DNA of 64,000 bases from Polytrichum commune (GCA_950295325.1 OX485804.1:38552429-38616428), one strand, 5' to 3'; shown: positions 23,194-36,755, counted from the stretch's first letter. The notes: a model not told the origin generated them from the letters alone. Translations and numbers: made by a program.

Positions 23194-25640
23194 TTTGTAA
23201 GGGCATGTTCACACATTTTACACCAAATGCAAACACAACGTGGTGCCAAATCAAGTAACATTATTTTAGAGGGGAGAAGTCTCAGTATGTGTCCCACACA
23301 TTCACTCTATATCAGTTTCATAAACCATGGGTCCCATGATCAAAACTAATATCTTACAACATATCTAGCTTTACATTCACTAGTAGATTACACAATTGTA
23401 GATTTGTTTTTTGGGGTCTAGCGAATGAAATTTTGGGACTTTAGGGGCTTGCAAAATACCTTGAAAGTACCTTTCCAATGGTATATTACATGCCCCAATT
23501 TTTTTTAATTATAGTCACAAAATGAAAAAGAAAAATTTGAAGTTTTTTAGCAACTGGAGAACATGTTGGTCAAAAGAACTGCAGCTGATTTTGACTAGGA
23601 TTTTATTGGGCATAGTTTTCTACTAGTGATAGAAATAGTTGAAGCTAATATTGTGTTTGGTAAAAGAATGTGAGGTGTTGATAGTTGATTCTCTTACAGA
23701 GGAGTTGAAAGTTGGGCCACAATAAGGTTGGGGCATTTGTAACCAATAAAATAAGAGAGTTTGCATATGTTAGGAGGAGTAACAGTGAAAAGTATTTTTC
23801 TTGTAGAGGGAAACAACTTCTAAGGAGAATGCAATTATTCAAAAAAAAATCATGAATATGGAAATAGCTACAAAGTTCAAAACATAAAATTGAGTGTTAC
23901 ACAAAGTCGATCTAGAGGTTAATGCATAACTGCTCATCTAAATGTTACTCCTTGGTTGCAACTATTGTCAAAACTCTTACAAGGGTAATCAATCCTAAGT
24001 TGCCACCACATAAACTCTAACTTTGTTTGCCTAAAAAATATAGATCTCATCCATGTTGACATTACATGACCCTAGCGAGCAGTTAAATGAACTTGATCAA
24101 CTATGGATGCCTCAACTCTATACCCAAGCTATTCTAGTCCCAAGTGGGCTTTCCAAGCTTTGCCAACAAAATTACAGTGATTGGGTATGACACTTGGGTC
24201 CAGCTCGCAAGCTAAACCCAACATCTTGTAAACAATGTGACAAGTGTTAAACCCAATCGCTACTGGTATTGTCACGCTGATTCCCAACAAGGAAGCGTTC
24301 TCAACATGTGTGGGCAAGAAAACAAGGCGGTGAAGGAGGCGTGGGAAGGATGGGGCCTAGCCGAATGAAGATGTGATCTAGCCCGGGGCCAATTGAGGTA
24401 CGTGATCCTTATGACATGGTCGCTTTTCTTAATTAGACATTCTTATTTTAAGTAGCAAGTGACAAGGCTTGGAGTCAAGAAACAATTGTAAAAAAAAACA
24501 CATGTGCTACAATGAGATTGAGAACTATGCGTTCAACACATATTCTAGGTTCAATTATTGGCACAAGTGGGAGATCTATGTGGTTGTCCGAAGAGAAAGA
24601 TATTTTTACTTCTCTTGTAAAGTGTTCATCTCAACACTACAAAAAGTTGTCTTACTAGTGTGGGTTACCATTTGGGGATATACGTTTTTTATAATATTTT
24701 ACTAAGCGTATGATTTTGTACACAAGCTACAAAAATGGTTAGTATGTACATCAAAGAACATAATATAACTTACTTGGTAAAAAAAGGATATAGTCGGTAA
24801 AGCATTGTGGCATTATGTAAGTCCAAATGGCAACCCACACTAATAGGACAATTCAACGTAATTTTGGAATTTGCAAGGACAATTTTCATTGTTTGCAATC
24901 ATTGATCAAATGAAACATTTTTTTCTCTTTTGGTCTAACATTAGAAATTGTATGTGAAGTTGGAAGTGTCTGCAATAGTTCACACATGTTATTTTATGCA
25001 ACATGTTTTGCTAGGTTCGATTCTCCATGGTACTTAGCCCCTAAAAGCTTGGTGGTTTTTGCTTGAATCAAAGATGTACTATTAAGTATGAATTAAAAAA
25101 AAATTGTGTTGGCATACAAGAGAAAGTTTAGAGAGCTAATTTTAAATCACATCCATGTGGCTGGATTATGAATCTTTATCCTTGGTCTCCACCAAATCAT
25201 TTTACAAGCATTTTCCTTCATGGAGCAAAATAAAATTCCAAGATGTATGAAAACCACACGATCTTTCATACGAATGGCTAAAATTATGAGTGGCATAAAT
25301 TGTTGGGAAAAAATTAGAATTATTCATGTCACTATGTTATTACTTTATTGAAATAATTGATTTTTTTAAAGCAAATTGAAGGGCTCCAACCACTCTAAGG
25401 TCCACACCTTAGAGTCATTGATATAAATATCTTGATCGGTTTGCTCTAGATGGTGCAGAATTTTATTATGTCCAGGTGCAAGAAAATGGTTTGCCCATGA
25501 AATATATCTTTGAAAAACGCTTGCAACCACTTCTTGGCTTCTTGGGCATTTAGGGGTTAATGCTTTTGATCGTTTACTCACTTATCTTGATGGGAGCTCG
25601 TGGCTTGATGTGATATGCCACCTATGTTGTCGTATAGGAG
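23194..25640. other. AT-rich gene-free stretch
   Basis: No gene is seen. A partial family B copy lies at about 24430-24580 ('cttaattagacattc', 'caagtgggagatctatgtgg'). Confidence 0.4.
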
Positions 25641-25866
25641 AGGGGGGAATTATCATGTACAAGCATACCTCTCGTCCATCCAGCAATTGACCCCCTATAG
25701 GTTTATTGCTGATTCATCTCAAATGACTCTGAGTCGACTAAGTCGAAGTCTTTAAAGCCAATTCCAATGTCAAATCAACTAAAGAAACTGACCTCCATGC
25801 TTCATACTATTTTAGGCCTTTTATGTTGGATGGATGAGAGGTACGCTCTCATACAATAATTCTCTC
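25641..25866 (+). mobile_element. Family D MITE
   Basis: The ends 'ggaattatcatgtacaagca' + 'tacctctc' and, inverted, 'gagaggtacgctctcat' + 'acaataattc' face each other. The interior contains 'gaccccctataggttt' and 'catctcaaatgac'. Other copies, whole or partial, lie at about 9930, 33483, 36531 and 39823. Confidence 0.6.
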
Positions 25867-25896
25867 CATGTCGTCTGTGAAAGAAAAATAAATTAA

Positions 25897-25952
25897 AGGG
25901 GGGGGGGAGGAGAGGAGAGGAGGGAAGAAGAAGAAGAAGAAGAAGAAGATTT
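25897..25952. repeat. G-run plus GAA microsatellite
   Basis: A run of about ten G is followed by GGAGA units and then about eight GAA/AAG units. Confidence 0.9.
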
Positions 25953-28564
25953 AGAAGATTTTATATTCTATCATTTGCAACAAGATGATTATGAGCACAT
26001 GTTTCGCAAAATACTTTCACCACCAAACATCGGTCCTTGTATATGGATTATGTTTCCAAACATCTACCATTGGGGGCACAATAAAAAATTGTCCATATAG
26101 GTTTATTGTTGATTTGTATGAAATCAACCTTCAACTAATCCAAGGTCTATAGCCATGTTTATAGATTGATTTGGGTAAAACTATAACTTCTTGAGATCTA
26201 CATAGGAATCAACATTTTAACTCTCCCCATGGTAGGTGAACGAACCCCTAGGGATTGAGTCAACTAAGGGTCGAAGTACGTATTAAACATGTGTGAAAGT
26301 GGGCCTCACATGTCCCAAAGAATGTGGTTTCGAAGAAAGTGCATACTTGAAGGTTTGTATTGCATAACTAAGGGGTGTTTACAACATGGACCATGAAGTC
26401 ATCCCAAGGCCCTGTAAAATTTGTGATAGGGTTGTTGAACTCGTCCCTGGACCACTTCGGTGTACACCAAGGACAAAATGTCGAGGGGATCATGGAGTTC
26501 AGGGTCCCCAAAAGACATATTTGAAAGGCCTACATAATCCACTAACATGGTCCAATGGATTTTGCGCTGGAAGTGGCCAAAAAGGTAGTATGGTAGAAAA
26601 AGGCAAGAGCCCATGGGAAAGAAATGTTGTTATTGAAAAATTATTGATTTTATTTTAGGGTTGTAGATACAATGGCGGCTTCCTATTATTACATACTAAC
26701 GTTATACTTTGACACCATAGTAGAAAGGGCCGTTGTTTGCAACATTCATTCATTTATCTTGCATCCATGTTTTGGCATAGTTTGGATAATGGGGTGTCAA
26801 ATTTGTTTTTCTTCAAAACATGGAAGGATATACAACTTATGAGGAGTCACGTAGAAAGTTGCAAGGAGAGTGGTCACAAAATTCATAATCAATGCAAGAA
26901 ATGGTAGCTTCAATTTTCAAGAGTAACCAAACATTAATTACTTAAATGCTACATGATCTTAATTTGCTCTCCTCGCCTTTTAGTGCATTTCACTTCCCTC
27001 CAAATACACCCGTGTTCAATTTTTGGCAAGGAGGACACTTAGAGAGTCCTCCTTCGATTGTTGGAGCTAGAACTTACCCAAGAAAAATGACAACAATAGA
27101 AAAGAAGATATGGAGTCCAACAAAAGAAGAAGTGAGAAAAATAAAGATAATTGACAAGAAGGATGTGACTGAGGCTGGCGAATCTGATGAAGAAAAAAAA
27201 ATGTCACAAAAACCAAGTGAAATTTTCATGAAATGTATCACTTGATTGCTATTTGAGTCCAAATGGATGAAAATTTTGCAAAAATAACAAACAACTAACG
27301 TAAAAAAAATTAAAATGTGAGGCATTATTTTTTACAAAAACTTAATATGATGAATGTAGTGTATGAGGTTGTATGTTGGCCATATGATCAGGTTATAGAA
27401 AGCATTGGCTTTAGTCATAAGGCCCTATGCCCCCTTTCCCCAAGTCATGGGCGGTTGTTGCTGCAGGGGGCTCTGAATTTAATTATTATACTAAGTTTAT
27501 TCCGAGCACGAGATGATTTAAACCCTACTCTCTTCTATCCAATTTTTTTTCTCCTCCTTCTAACGACTAGTTCATGTTTTCCGTCCCTACTAACTCACAT
27601 TGCTCTCATGTACAACATGTTTTTAATTCTCTTTATGTTGAATTTTCTTTACATTCACCAATTTTAGGCCTTTCTTAGTTTTTTAAATTTTTATTAAATT
27701 TTCTTAGTCCTTCATGTTCTAACTATTGGGTCAATCAACATAATCAATTGGAATCAGCAATCAAGGGTTTCAAAAAAGAAATTGGTTTTCATGCAAGAAG
27801 AAATATGAGTCCATTCTCAAAAACTACATAATTGAGAATACTAGGGCAATTTAGGTTTTAAGCACCAATACAAGATAACAATATAGGTGGTTTCATGAAA
27901 TGGACAAATGACATAGCAACATGATAAATACGCATAATTAGATCCCTACAAGTAATATAGAATTTGAGAATAAAATGTCAAATCATCAACATTTATTTTA
28001 TATTGAACAATTACTGCTACATCACCAACTGTCACACAATCAACTGCTACAAAACAAGAATAGAAAAATAAAAATAAAAAATAAAAATCTCAAATCAATA
28101 TTATAATCATGCCACAACGTGTTGTTAGTAATTATGGGTTCTTCTTATATTAATTAAAAATCCACAAATTTCTTGAAGATCATGGATAAACCTTTGTTGC
28201 TCTCATAGAGAAATATTATATACTTTTCTATTGTATTTGTCCCACTATTATATTTTGTTTCTATGATGTTAATTTTTTTTTGTAGCTTGTACTACTACAA
28301 ACTTTCAGCCAATAATTCATGCATTATTTTAGCTTTATAAAGAAGGTCATTTACCTTCTCATTTTCTCTCAATAAAAGTAAAATATGTCTCCTCATCATT
28401 TACTTCATCTACAACTAAAGCATTCTTTTTCTAGCAAGAAGTTTTCCTTTCACTTCAACAAGTCCAATTATTTTTCTTGTTATTCATTGTCTTCTCATAT
28501 TTTTTCCTCGGTAACTTTGCGAGTTAATTTATTTTTTGCTTCAACAATCTATTCATCTTCATTT
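25953..28564. other. AT-rich gene-free stretch, left flank of the Harbinger remnant
   Basis: No host gene is seen. A piece at about 26378-26405 ('acatggaccatgaagtca') is matched in inverse orientation at about 29935-29960. The two flank the Harbinger remnant, but I could not show that they are its ends. Confidence 0.35.
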
Positions 28565-29620
28565 CTTTTGTTGTTTATAATGCACAAATTGTGCAATATT
28601 ATTCAAATTGCTAAAATATCTAGCATGTTCTTTAAAAGTATTTATGATCGCTTCATTATCATCCTTCATTTACCCTTCAAAATTCCAAATGTTCTTTTTA
28701 CATACAACCTTGTTGAAGCTTGAATAGAATTCTAATTTGTATCATTCCCGGATAATGCGACTTTTCAATCCTAAAATAGATCCAAGGCCTTGTTGGATAT
28801 GCATCGTCTCATATAAGTTCTTACGAATGAAACTTAACTTTTATGTTTCTACGTCTAATTCTTGTAACTTGAAAAACAACCCAATCGTGAAGATTTCATG
28901 CTTAGCCAAATTCATAATTCCAAAATATATATTTCAGTTTAACAATTCTTTGACGAATTGTTGAATGCAAAGACTTTCTTCAGTAATAGTTTTCTCTGCC
29001 AATTATGTGAGCTCAAACATGAGTATGTGACCCATCTATTGTCCCTATGATATAAGGTATGTCATGCAACTGCTCAAACCTTGAACCTTAAATCCTAAAT
29101 TACGATTCACTTGGAATTTGCACAAAAATTGTTGAAAATGCTTCCTAACAACTCAACAAAACTACCACACTATTTTTGATAATGTACAGTTATGGACTTC
29201 ATACAAGTCTCGTATGCTTTGCAATCCATCACCACTACCCAACTTATGCAATGACATTACTATATTATCTTACATGATCACATTAACCCTAAAGTGGGTA
29301 TCCTCTTTCTTCAAACAGGGGTCCAACCTCTCACACAAAAATTTGAAGGTTTGTATTTCACCCGAGTTCACTTTCTAAATTTATTCTCCGTCCATGAATC
29401 CAATAACAAGTTGTCTACAAATCCGCACATCCATTCTTAACTCCATATGTTCCTCTCTCTATGTCAAAGTTCTCATAAACCAAGCTCAAAATTGCACACT
29501 TCTCCCATCCTCCTTGCAAAATCAATGTTTGATTGTCCACAATATCCTTCACAAGCATGTTAAAAAAACATGTATAATCCTAAAAACAAAATAAGTCTCC
29601 TCCTCCTCTCCTCCATTGCA
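28565..29620 (-). pseudogene. Decayed PIF/Harbinger transposase
   Basis: Read on the minus strand, pieces in several frames follow the order of a PIF/Harbinger DDE transposase. They are MEERRRRLILFL (about 29610), a stretch with HKLGSGDGLQSIRDLY (about 29210-29250), FEQLHDIPYIIGTIDGSH with the first catalytic Asp (about 29020-29080), DDAYPTRPW with the second Asp (28782-28810), VKRTFGILKGK (about 28671-28711), where the third catalytic Glu appears as Lys, and IILHNLC (28581-28605). Several stops and frame changes interrupt it, so it is dead. A second (Myb-like) Harbinger gene and element ends were not found. Confidence 0.75.
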
Positions 29621-30059
29621 ACCAACTTGCTAAAATTCAAGATGAAAATAAGCGAAAACAACAATATAAGAGAAGTGAAGATAAGTAAAGACAAAAGAGA
29701 TAAGAGAATGGGCAAACTTGATTTTTTTTTTCTTTCAACACTGCCTTTTTTGGGCATGTATTAAAAAAATTAGCACATTCAATTTTTGGTGCATGGTCAT
29801 TCATCTTGGTCCACATACGGTTTACACCACTGAGGGGCCCAAAAGCTTTGTAAATTGATTTGCAAGAAATCAGGTCATAAATGTTGGACCATCAAATTAA
29901 ACCATGGAAAAGGCCATCTTTCATGGTTTGACTTCATGGTCCATGATGTAAATTGGCCATTACATATCATTCCCAACTTTTTGTGAGTCCACTGGACAAT
30001 AAGCGAATAGTTTTTGTGCCATGCCATCCTTGACAAAAATAGATTGAAACATAACAACT
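29621..30059. other. Gene-free stretch
   Basis: No gene was seen. It contains 'gacttcatggtccatgatg' (29932-29950), inverse to a piece near 26380. Confidence 0.35.
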
Positions 30060-30470
30060 CAATAAAGTTATTCATAAAGTAAAGTAAAGTAAAGAAGATG
30101 AAAGCATGGGTTTTAGTCCCAAACTTTATGTTTATGAGAATTACCACAAACCCAAGTTTTCTTAATGCTTAAATTACCACACACAAAGAGTCGTCTTGGG
30201 CTATTAAAAAACTAGTTTTCTAGCTTGTCCTACTAGGATGGGTGGGCCAAGTTAGCCTTGCATAGGGTGATCCAGACTTTAAGATAGTGGGTCCCATGCA
30301 CATACCGTATTTTAGATCCTAAATTCTCTCAAAGTTTGAGAGATGAGAAGAGGAGGTTTCAAAAGTTTCACCCAACTTTCGAAATAGGCTCCAATGTACA
30401 ACGAGCTAATGAGCTCTTAATAGAAAGCTTCCTCAAAGAAGGATCAAACCCATGGTTTTGTCCCTTATTG
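30060..30470 (+). repeat. Family E interspersed repeat, copy 1
   Basis: Shared landmarks with the copies at 31855 and 32375 are 'catgggttttagtcccaa', 'ctagcttgtcctactagga', 'gtgggccaa', 'aagtttcacccaac', 'acgagctaatgagctctt' and 'ggatcaaacccatg'. No open frame or terminal repeat was recognised. Confidence 0.65.
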
Positions 30471-30599
30471 AGTGGCTTTAGGGATAGCTCTAATGGTTCG
30501 ATAGACCCAACCTTATTACCAATAAATCCAAGTCTAGATGCGTGTTATTTGGAAATGCTCCTCTCTGCACTCACTTCTCATAGGATAGGAAAGATGTGA

Positions 30600-30860
30600 T
30601 TAAGACAAGATGATTAGCAAATCCAGATTGTGCATGTAGCCATTCGCCTCATACTTTTCAAAGATCATATGATAGTCTTATTCATTATCATATTGAACAT
30701 TCTTCTGCTCATTAAGTGATCATGAAGGTCCCTCCAATCATGTTGACTATTACACCTATAATGGTTAGCATCATAAGTCTAGGTACATAGTCCAACCATT
30801 TTAAACATGTGTCTTTTAATGTCTATTCTTAGATCCAAACTAACCACATACCACGCAAAT
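30600..30860 (-). repeat. Family B interspersed repeat, inverted
   Basis: The reverse complement shows the family B landmarks ('cacctatatttgcgtggtatg', 'gatccaaga' side, 'gaccttcatgatcacttaatgagca'). Confidence 0.55.
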
Positions 30861-31099
30861 ATAGGTGTGCAAATTATCGCTATGCTCAATTTCCGCACAT
30901 CTATCTTTTGTTGTGGTTGCAATGGCGTTTGTATGCGTGTCAACCAAACCAAAGAGAAGCCTATGTCATGTACCTCATGTGGAGAGGAGGTAAAGTAGAC
31001 ATGCTTAAATTGTAATTTTTTTTCTCAAATAGTCATTTATTTTTGGATAATAAACACACAATCAACGCGAGATGATTAACCAACCCAATTCAAAAGTGT

Positions 31100-31340
31100 A
31101 GCCAAGTTTTTCTTAAAAAAATTGGAGTTCATATGAATATCTTATTCATCATCACAGTGAAGAGTCCCTTTCTACTCAAATGATCGTATAACTCCCTTCA
31201 ATTATGGTGACTATTCAACTTGGAATACAAGTTTTGAGACTCCATCCAACATTTTTTCAACACTTATCTTTATGATGTTCATTCTTAGATCCACACTTAA
31301 CTGAGCATTGGACTCTAATATATGTACATCCGATCAAGAG
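31100..31340 (-). repeat. Family B interspersed repeat, inverted, second copy
   Basis: On the minus strand it begins near 'atattagagtccaatgctc' and ends with 'gataagatattcatatgaac'. It lies in the same orientation as its neighbour at 30600. Confidence 0.5.
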
Positions 31341-31854
31341 TAGTGATTGAATTAGTTGTGCTTAAGTTACATGTAATAATGACCCTGGTTAGATGTCTTG
31401 CTCTTTTAGTTGAGACCCCACCAATCTTACCAAGACAAAGGGAGTCTAGAAACAAAATACTTTTCATAGTTTTGTGGTTGATTCATTCCAGTCAGGTCCC
31501 TTGAGTCTCCTTCATGATATTCTTGGTTACTTTTGGGATGGAATCATTGGAATCTAGTCGGTAATGGATGTGTTTTTGCAAAGTTGTTTTGTCATGTTCG
31601 CCTTCTAGGAAAGGTTGGTGGGGGCCTTTTATAAAGAGCAAAACTCTTACTAGCTATGGCTATCTATACTACTATTTTAGGTCCTTTGACATTGGCATAG
31701 GGGGTCATACTTTGGATATCATTGGGTGGCGGTGGATGCAAAGAACATTCATATCTCCATGCCCAAGCAATAATGCATGACATGGTACTATGAGTGCGGT
31801 AGGTCGCGCGTGTTGTGTTCCTTAGGCAAATTTTTTGAGAGATTAGAGTTATTT

Positions 31855-32245
31855 GTGAAGTGAAGTGACTGAAACCATGGGTTAAGGTCCCAACCCTTGA
31901 GTTCGTGAGAATACACAAGGTCACCCAAGTTTCTTAAATGCTTAACTTATAATTATACATAAAAAGTGGTGTCATGCTATCAAAAATTGGGTTTCTAGCT
32001 TGTCCTACTAGCATGGGTGGGCCAAACTAGCCTTGCATAAGTCTTTATGGGATTTAGGGTTGCATATACCATGTGCATACCATATTTTAAATCCAATGTT
32101 TTTCTCAATTTGAGAGGTGGAAAAATAAGGTCCCAAAAGTCTCACCCAACCCTAAACTAGGGTCTGATACACGACGAGCTAATGAGCTCTTGATAGATTT
32201 TTTTTTTCAAAGGAGGATCAAACCCATGCTTTTGTTCCTCTTTGA
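31855..32245 (+). repeat. Family E repeat, copy 2
   Basis: It aligns with copy 1 through 'tttctagcttgtcctactag', 'agtctcacccaaccct', 'acgacgagctaatgagctc' and 'ggatcaaacccatgctttt'. Confidence 0.65.
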
Positions 32246-32374
32246 GGGACTTTACATATAACTCCATTAACCATTGAAAACTACAGGGGACCAACTCACG
32301 ATGAAAATTCTCATTGAATTTAAGAAAATGTAAACACATTTTTGCAATGACATACTATTAGGACAAGCTAAAAA

Positions 32375-32760
32375 ACGTGTCCCTCTCAAAGAGGAATGAA
32401 AGCGTGGCTTTGATACTTCTTTGAGAAAACTCTCTATGAAAAGCTTGTTAGTTCGTCGTGTAGTGGAGCTGATTTTGAAAGTTGGGTGAAACTTTTGGGA
32501 CCTCCTCTTTCCACCTCACAAACTTTGGGAAAATTGAAGGATCTAGAATAGGGTATGCACATGGGACCCTATGTCCTAAATCCTCATAGGACAAATTGGC
32601 AAGCCGGTTTTTTATAGTTTGATACCACTCTTTGTGTATGGTAATTTAAGCATTGAGAAAATCTGGGTGACTTTGAGGTAAATCTCATAAACTCATGGTT
32701 GGAGACTAAACCCATAGTTTCATTTGTTTTACTTTATGGATGACTCTAAAACGTTTATAA
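32375..32760 (-). repeat. Family E repeat, copy 3, inverted to copy 2
   Basis: The plus strand reads the reverse of copies 1 and 2: 'cgtgtagtggagctgatttt', 'gttgggtgaaacttttggg', 'cttgggtatgg..taatttaagcattgag'. With copy 2 it forms an inverted pair with a spacer of about 130 bp. Confidence 0.6.
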
Positions 32761-34077
32761 ATTTTTTGATGGTTAACTTAGGGTGAGTTTCCATGTAGGC
32801 CACTTGCCCACTAGATTCTAGTGGAAATAAGGATAAATGTAGATGAAATTTGATGAGGTGGTATACGTGTGTGCCAACCAACTATTTCTATTTCAAGTGT
32901 TTAGTGGGTGCATGGAAGTATGGTAGCCCAAGACCATGGCCTTCCACATTATAGCAGGCCACCAAAATGTGATTAATTACTTGCTCTTGTTTATCTACAT
33001 GACAACACCTCCAACCTAATCGACGAATGCCTACATGGAAAGCCAAAATCTCATGGGAGTGCCATAGACTTCAAAGTTTTTCTTAATTGTTATACACATC
33101 CCAACTCCGCCCAAACAAGAACAAGTGTTGTAGGCTATGGTAACTTGACATAGAGATAGATACTTGGCAGAGCCTGAGAGCTCATTTACACAATTCATTT
33201 GTGAAAAAACATTGGCTCTATGAACAATTCCTCCTTTGAACTGCTCTTCTTCTTCTTCTCCTTTTTTGACTATTTTTGTTTTTTTAAAAATTTTGATGGG
33301 TTTGGAGCATAGGAGGCATATAGTCACCTAGCTACTTTTTCCATCAAGTAGAGAGAAGATTTCACAGCTTGGAATCGCAACCGCCGACCATTTCATTCAA
33401 ATTTGGGTATCTTTCCAGTATCATCTGATAGGTCAAGGTCATCTCACACCTATATGAGCGCACATTTCATTCATTCCGCATAAAAACTTGACCCCCTACA
33501 GGTTTGTGGCCGATACATCTCAAACGATTGCCACCAGACGAATTCGGGATCAATAAAACTAATGAAAATGTCAAGTTGACTCAGAACAATAACCTCAGGA
33601 GTGCATGTTATTTTAGTCTTTTTATGTTGGATGAATGTGAGGAACACTCGACATATTGCAAACACGTTAAGTCGTCAGTGGACGTCACCTCTCCCACTTC
33701 CCCGCAACAACAATGACACGGCTATTCCTCGGTCGTCGCGCAACAACATCCCCATAAATTCAATGCACCTTGTGTGACGAATTCCAATGTCTCGAAGTTC
33801 GAGCCCCGTTTTGGCTTCATTATTAGTATCGATCTCATTGTTCCACACGTGCGGGAAGCTACGAAGCAAGCTATGCACAAAAACGGCGAACGTTTGTGAC
33901 AATATATATATAGAGATATATATCGCATGCACTTGGACATTGAAATGCTCATTTTTCATATCTACAATTGCAAAACCAACGGCGACTCACGCACAAAGAC
34001 TCAAAAAGGAAAAAGAAAATGAAACACAAATTGAGGTTCCAACTAATTAAGAACCAGTCCTGTTTGTCTTCCTCGAT
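32761..34077. other. Gene-free stretch with a partial family D repeat
   Basis: A partial family D copy lies at 33483-33650 ('cttgaccccctacaggtttg' to 'ttatgttggatgaatg'). No gene was recognised elsewhere in it. Confidence 0.4.
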
Positions 34078-34080
34078 TTA

Positions 34081-34660
34081 GGGCCACTTCACACATGAGC
34101 CAAGAGCCGTGACCTTGTAATGGTGAGGACCCTTGACTCTCATCCAAAGGCCGTACCATGGGTGTTGGGAAAGCCATTTTATGTAGTTGTGGGTCCTCAA
34201 GCAATAGTGTGAAGTGAGAATGAACCATGTTGCGGGACCATTGCATATTTTGTTGGCGGAAAAAGAGGGGAGGATTTGGTTTAATATAATATTTCTCCAA
34301 GTTTATCAATTTAAGATAATTACTTGGTGGTGTTTGTTTGTCCTGGAATCTGCCATGCAGTCTGTCTTGAAATCTGTCATGTTGGAAAAAATATTAAAAA
34401 AAGTCATGGCCTCCCGGAATTTGCGTCAAGCCCACCTCTTGGAGGTGGGTCTGACGCAAATTCCGGTAAACCATGCACCCTTATCCACAACCAGCCATGT
34501 AGGACTCCATGTAGACTTTTCATCCATGAACTTTTCTTTGGGCCTTTAGGCTTTCACCTCCTAGTGTGAAGTGAACTTGGACGGTCTCCGCCTTTTCGAC
34601 CAATGAGAGCTCTTACATTGCCATGGTCAAGGGCCTTCAACCTTGTGTGTGAAGTGGCCC
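34081..34660 (+). mobile_element. Tourist-like MITE, copy C4
   Basis: The element starts GGGCCACTTCACACATGAG and ends GTGTGTGAAGTGGCCC, with TTA on both sides (34078-34080 and 34661-34663). It is 580 bp, with an internal palindrome around 'ccacctcttggaggtgg'. It is nearly identical to C5. Confidence 0.85.
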
Positions 34661-34663
34661 TTA

Positions 34664-36530
34664 CTAGTTGTGAACTGCCCATGTCGTGTCATCAACACTA
34701 AATACACACCTGACATTATTGGTCATTTCTTGTAAATAAAATTGGGCCTTATAGGTTTATGGTGTTGCAAATATAGTTTTACTTACTAAGCGGTTTTTCA
34801 TCCATGACAATATTTCATTACAAAATGTTAGGATGCGGAATATGCCGAACTTCCTTTCATCGATTGGCATTTGGATGAACTAAAAGTAAGTTGGCATGTC
34901 ATGACTTGTATACCTTATTCATAAGAAGTGTCATTACAAAAGTTATCACGATGATATAAAGTACCATGTGACACTAAACACAATATTTAGTGTACCTACT
35001 TGGAGAAGGTGGTCAAGGTGACATCATCATTTCATTTTCATTTTTCAATGGAAATGCACCGTTTAATATATAAGTGTTAATGAAACACCCCCCGATAGTA
35101 AGACACTTATTTCAATGTTGATTTGTGGCTAATAACAACACGAATTGGTCGTTGAACTTCTACGCTCATCCTCAACCAAGTAAGTGTTTCAATCAACTCT
35201 ACACTTAGCACTGTGCTCCACTATGATTTTGTCACATCACAATGATTTTGGTCAATGTAAATTTCCTTGACCCATGTCATTTTTGAGGTTGCAGTAATGT
35301 ATGTCCAAAATCATTCATTGTTGTTCACAAAAACATTACTTGTTGTGAGTTGAAGAATATGATTATCAAAAAGTTCGTATCAAATGTAGAGCTTCTATTG
35401 ATAATTTATTGTTATGTATATTAATGAGAATTTATTATTATTTTACAAACCACCTTGAGTGTCAACCCGTACATAGAATACAATGGACCACATTGTTTTC
35501 TACCTACACTAACTTTTAGCCCACATTCATAGGTGTAAAAGGTGTGCCACCACGAAGGCATGTCCCACAGTGTGAGAGTAGTTGCATGAGTGTGAAAAAT
35601 GAGTGAGAGACTCAAATATGGCCAAAAGTCTCCCTACAGGAGTGAAAGGCTTGGAAGAAAGGGAGGTAGGTAATAAATGCGTTGTACATGAAACATGAGG
35701 ACGTTTGCCGCGTCTGGAAAGGTGGGGAATTATGTTTTATGGATTTTCAAAAAATGGGGGCAAAACTAAACTAAACTAAATTAGACTAACTAAACCAACC
35801 TAAACAAAACAAAACATCTCCTACCAGTCATCAAATCATTTAACCATGTGAAGCATAGGTGGAGGCGTGAACATGAGCCGATACATGGATAGCACATGGA
35901 TAGCACATGGATAGTTGCCTATAGCATACATGAAAAAACAATATTTTGAGTGGGGTTAATCGTTGGGATACTTAGATGCTTGAGAAATGGAAGGTGATTG
36001 TACTGACATATAAAAGATAGCAGCCCTCTTCAAGAGGAGGTCTCTTTGACAACACTCTAATCACAAGTTGCACTTGGGCTTGAGCCATGTAACTAGGAAA
36101 TACTTTACTATTTGTCATCCACCTTTTTTTTAATTTTAATTTTTTTGCTTTCCTTTGGCTATATATACAACATAAGAGACAAGTAGAACTTGGTTCTAAT
36201 GACTATAGTTATTATATGGTATCCAGCAAATGAAGGTATTTATGCTTTTGTATGCAAGCACTTGCCTTAATTGGACACCTTCATATGATTTGTACATGAC
36301 AAGGCTTGTAGCTAAGAGTCCTTGTAGTTAGAACACCAAATTGTTTATGGAGTTGGAAATGCTCAAAACATGGCCACATACATTAGCACATCCAAATGAA
36401 CTACTTTCAAGAGATATCCCAACAAACCACTATAACATCCTCACAATTTTATGCACTTTCCTTGCCGACCTTGAGTTTATCGTTATGCCAATCATTGAGT
36501 GAATAATGGAGCCCACTCAAAGAGGGCGAG
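34664..36530. other. Gene-free stretch
   Basis: No gene or known element was seen. A short direct repeat 'acatggatagc' occurs at 35884-35912. Confidence 0.35.
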
Positions 36531-36755
36531 AGGGAACTATTGCATACGAGCATACCTCTTTCATCTACCATAAAACCCTAGAATATTCTGCATTCCGAAG
36601 GTGTCTCCTCTTAATTTGTGACAACATAATTGGATTTAGAGACCATGAATCAATTTGCTCTGAGTCACTTGAAATTAATTCACCACAAACCCATAAGAGG
36701 GTCAAGTTTCATGTTAGATGGATAAGAGGTACACTTGAATGCGATAATTCCCTTT
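36531..36755 (-). mobile_element. Family D MITE
   Basis: Inverted ends are 'agggaactattgcatacgag' + 'catacctctt' and 'aagaggtacac' + 'ttgaatgcgataattccct'. The interior contains 'aaacccataagagggtcaa', inverse to the copy at 25641. Confidence 0.6.

Noticed and set aside
25897-25952. Possible tandem-repeat satellite
   Set aside because: It is only a simple microsatellite with no higher-order structure.
28385-28723. 112-residue Ser/Phe-rich open frame on the plus strand
   Set aside because: It overlaps the minus-strand Harbinger transposase remains, and its composition is that of AT-rich antisense.
32930-33330. Possible reverse-transcriptase or transposase fragment on the minus strand
   Set aside because: Translated pieces did not line up with any conserved block in the right order.
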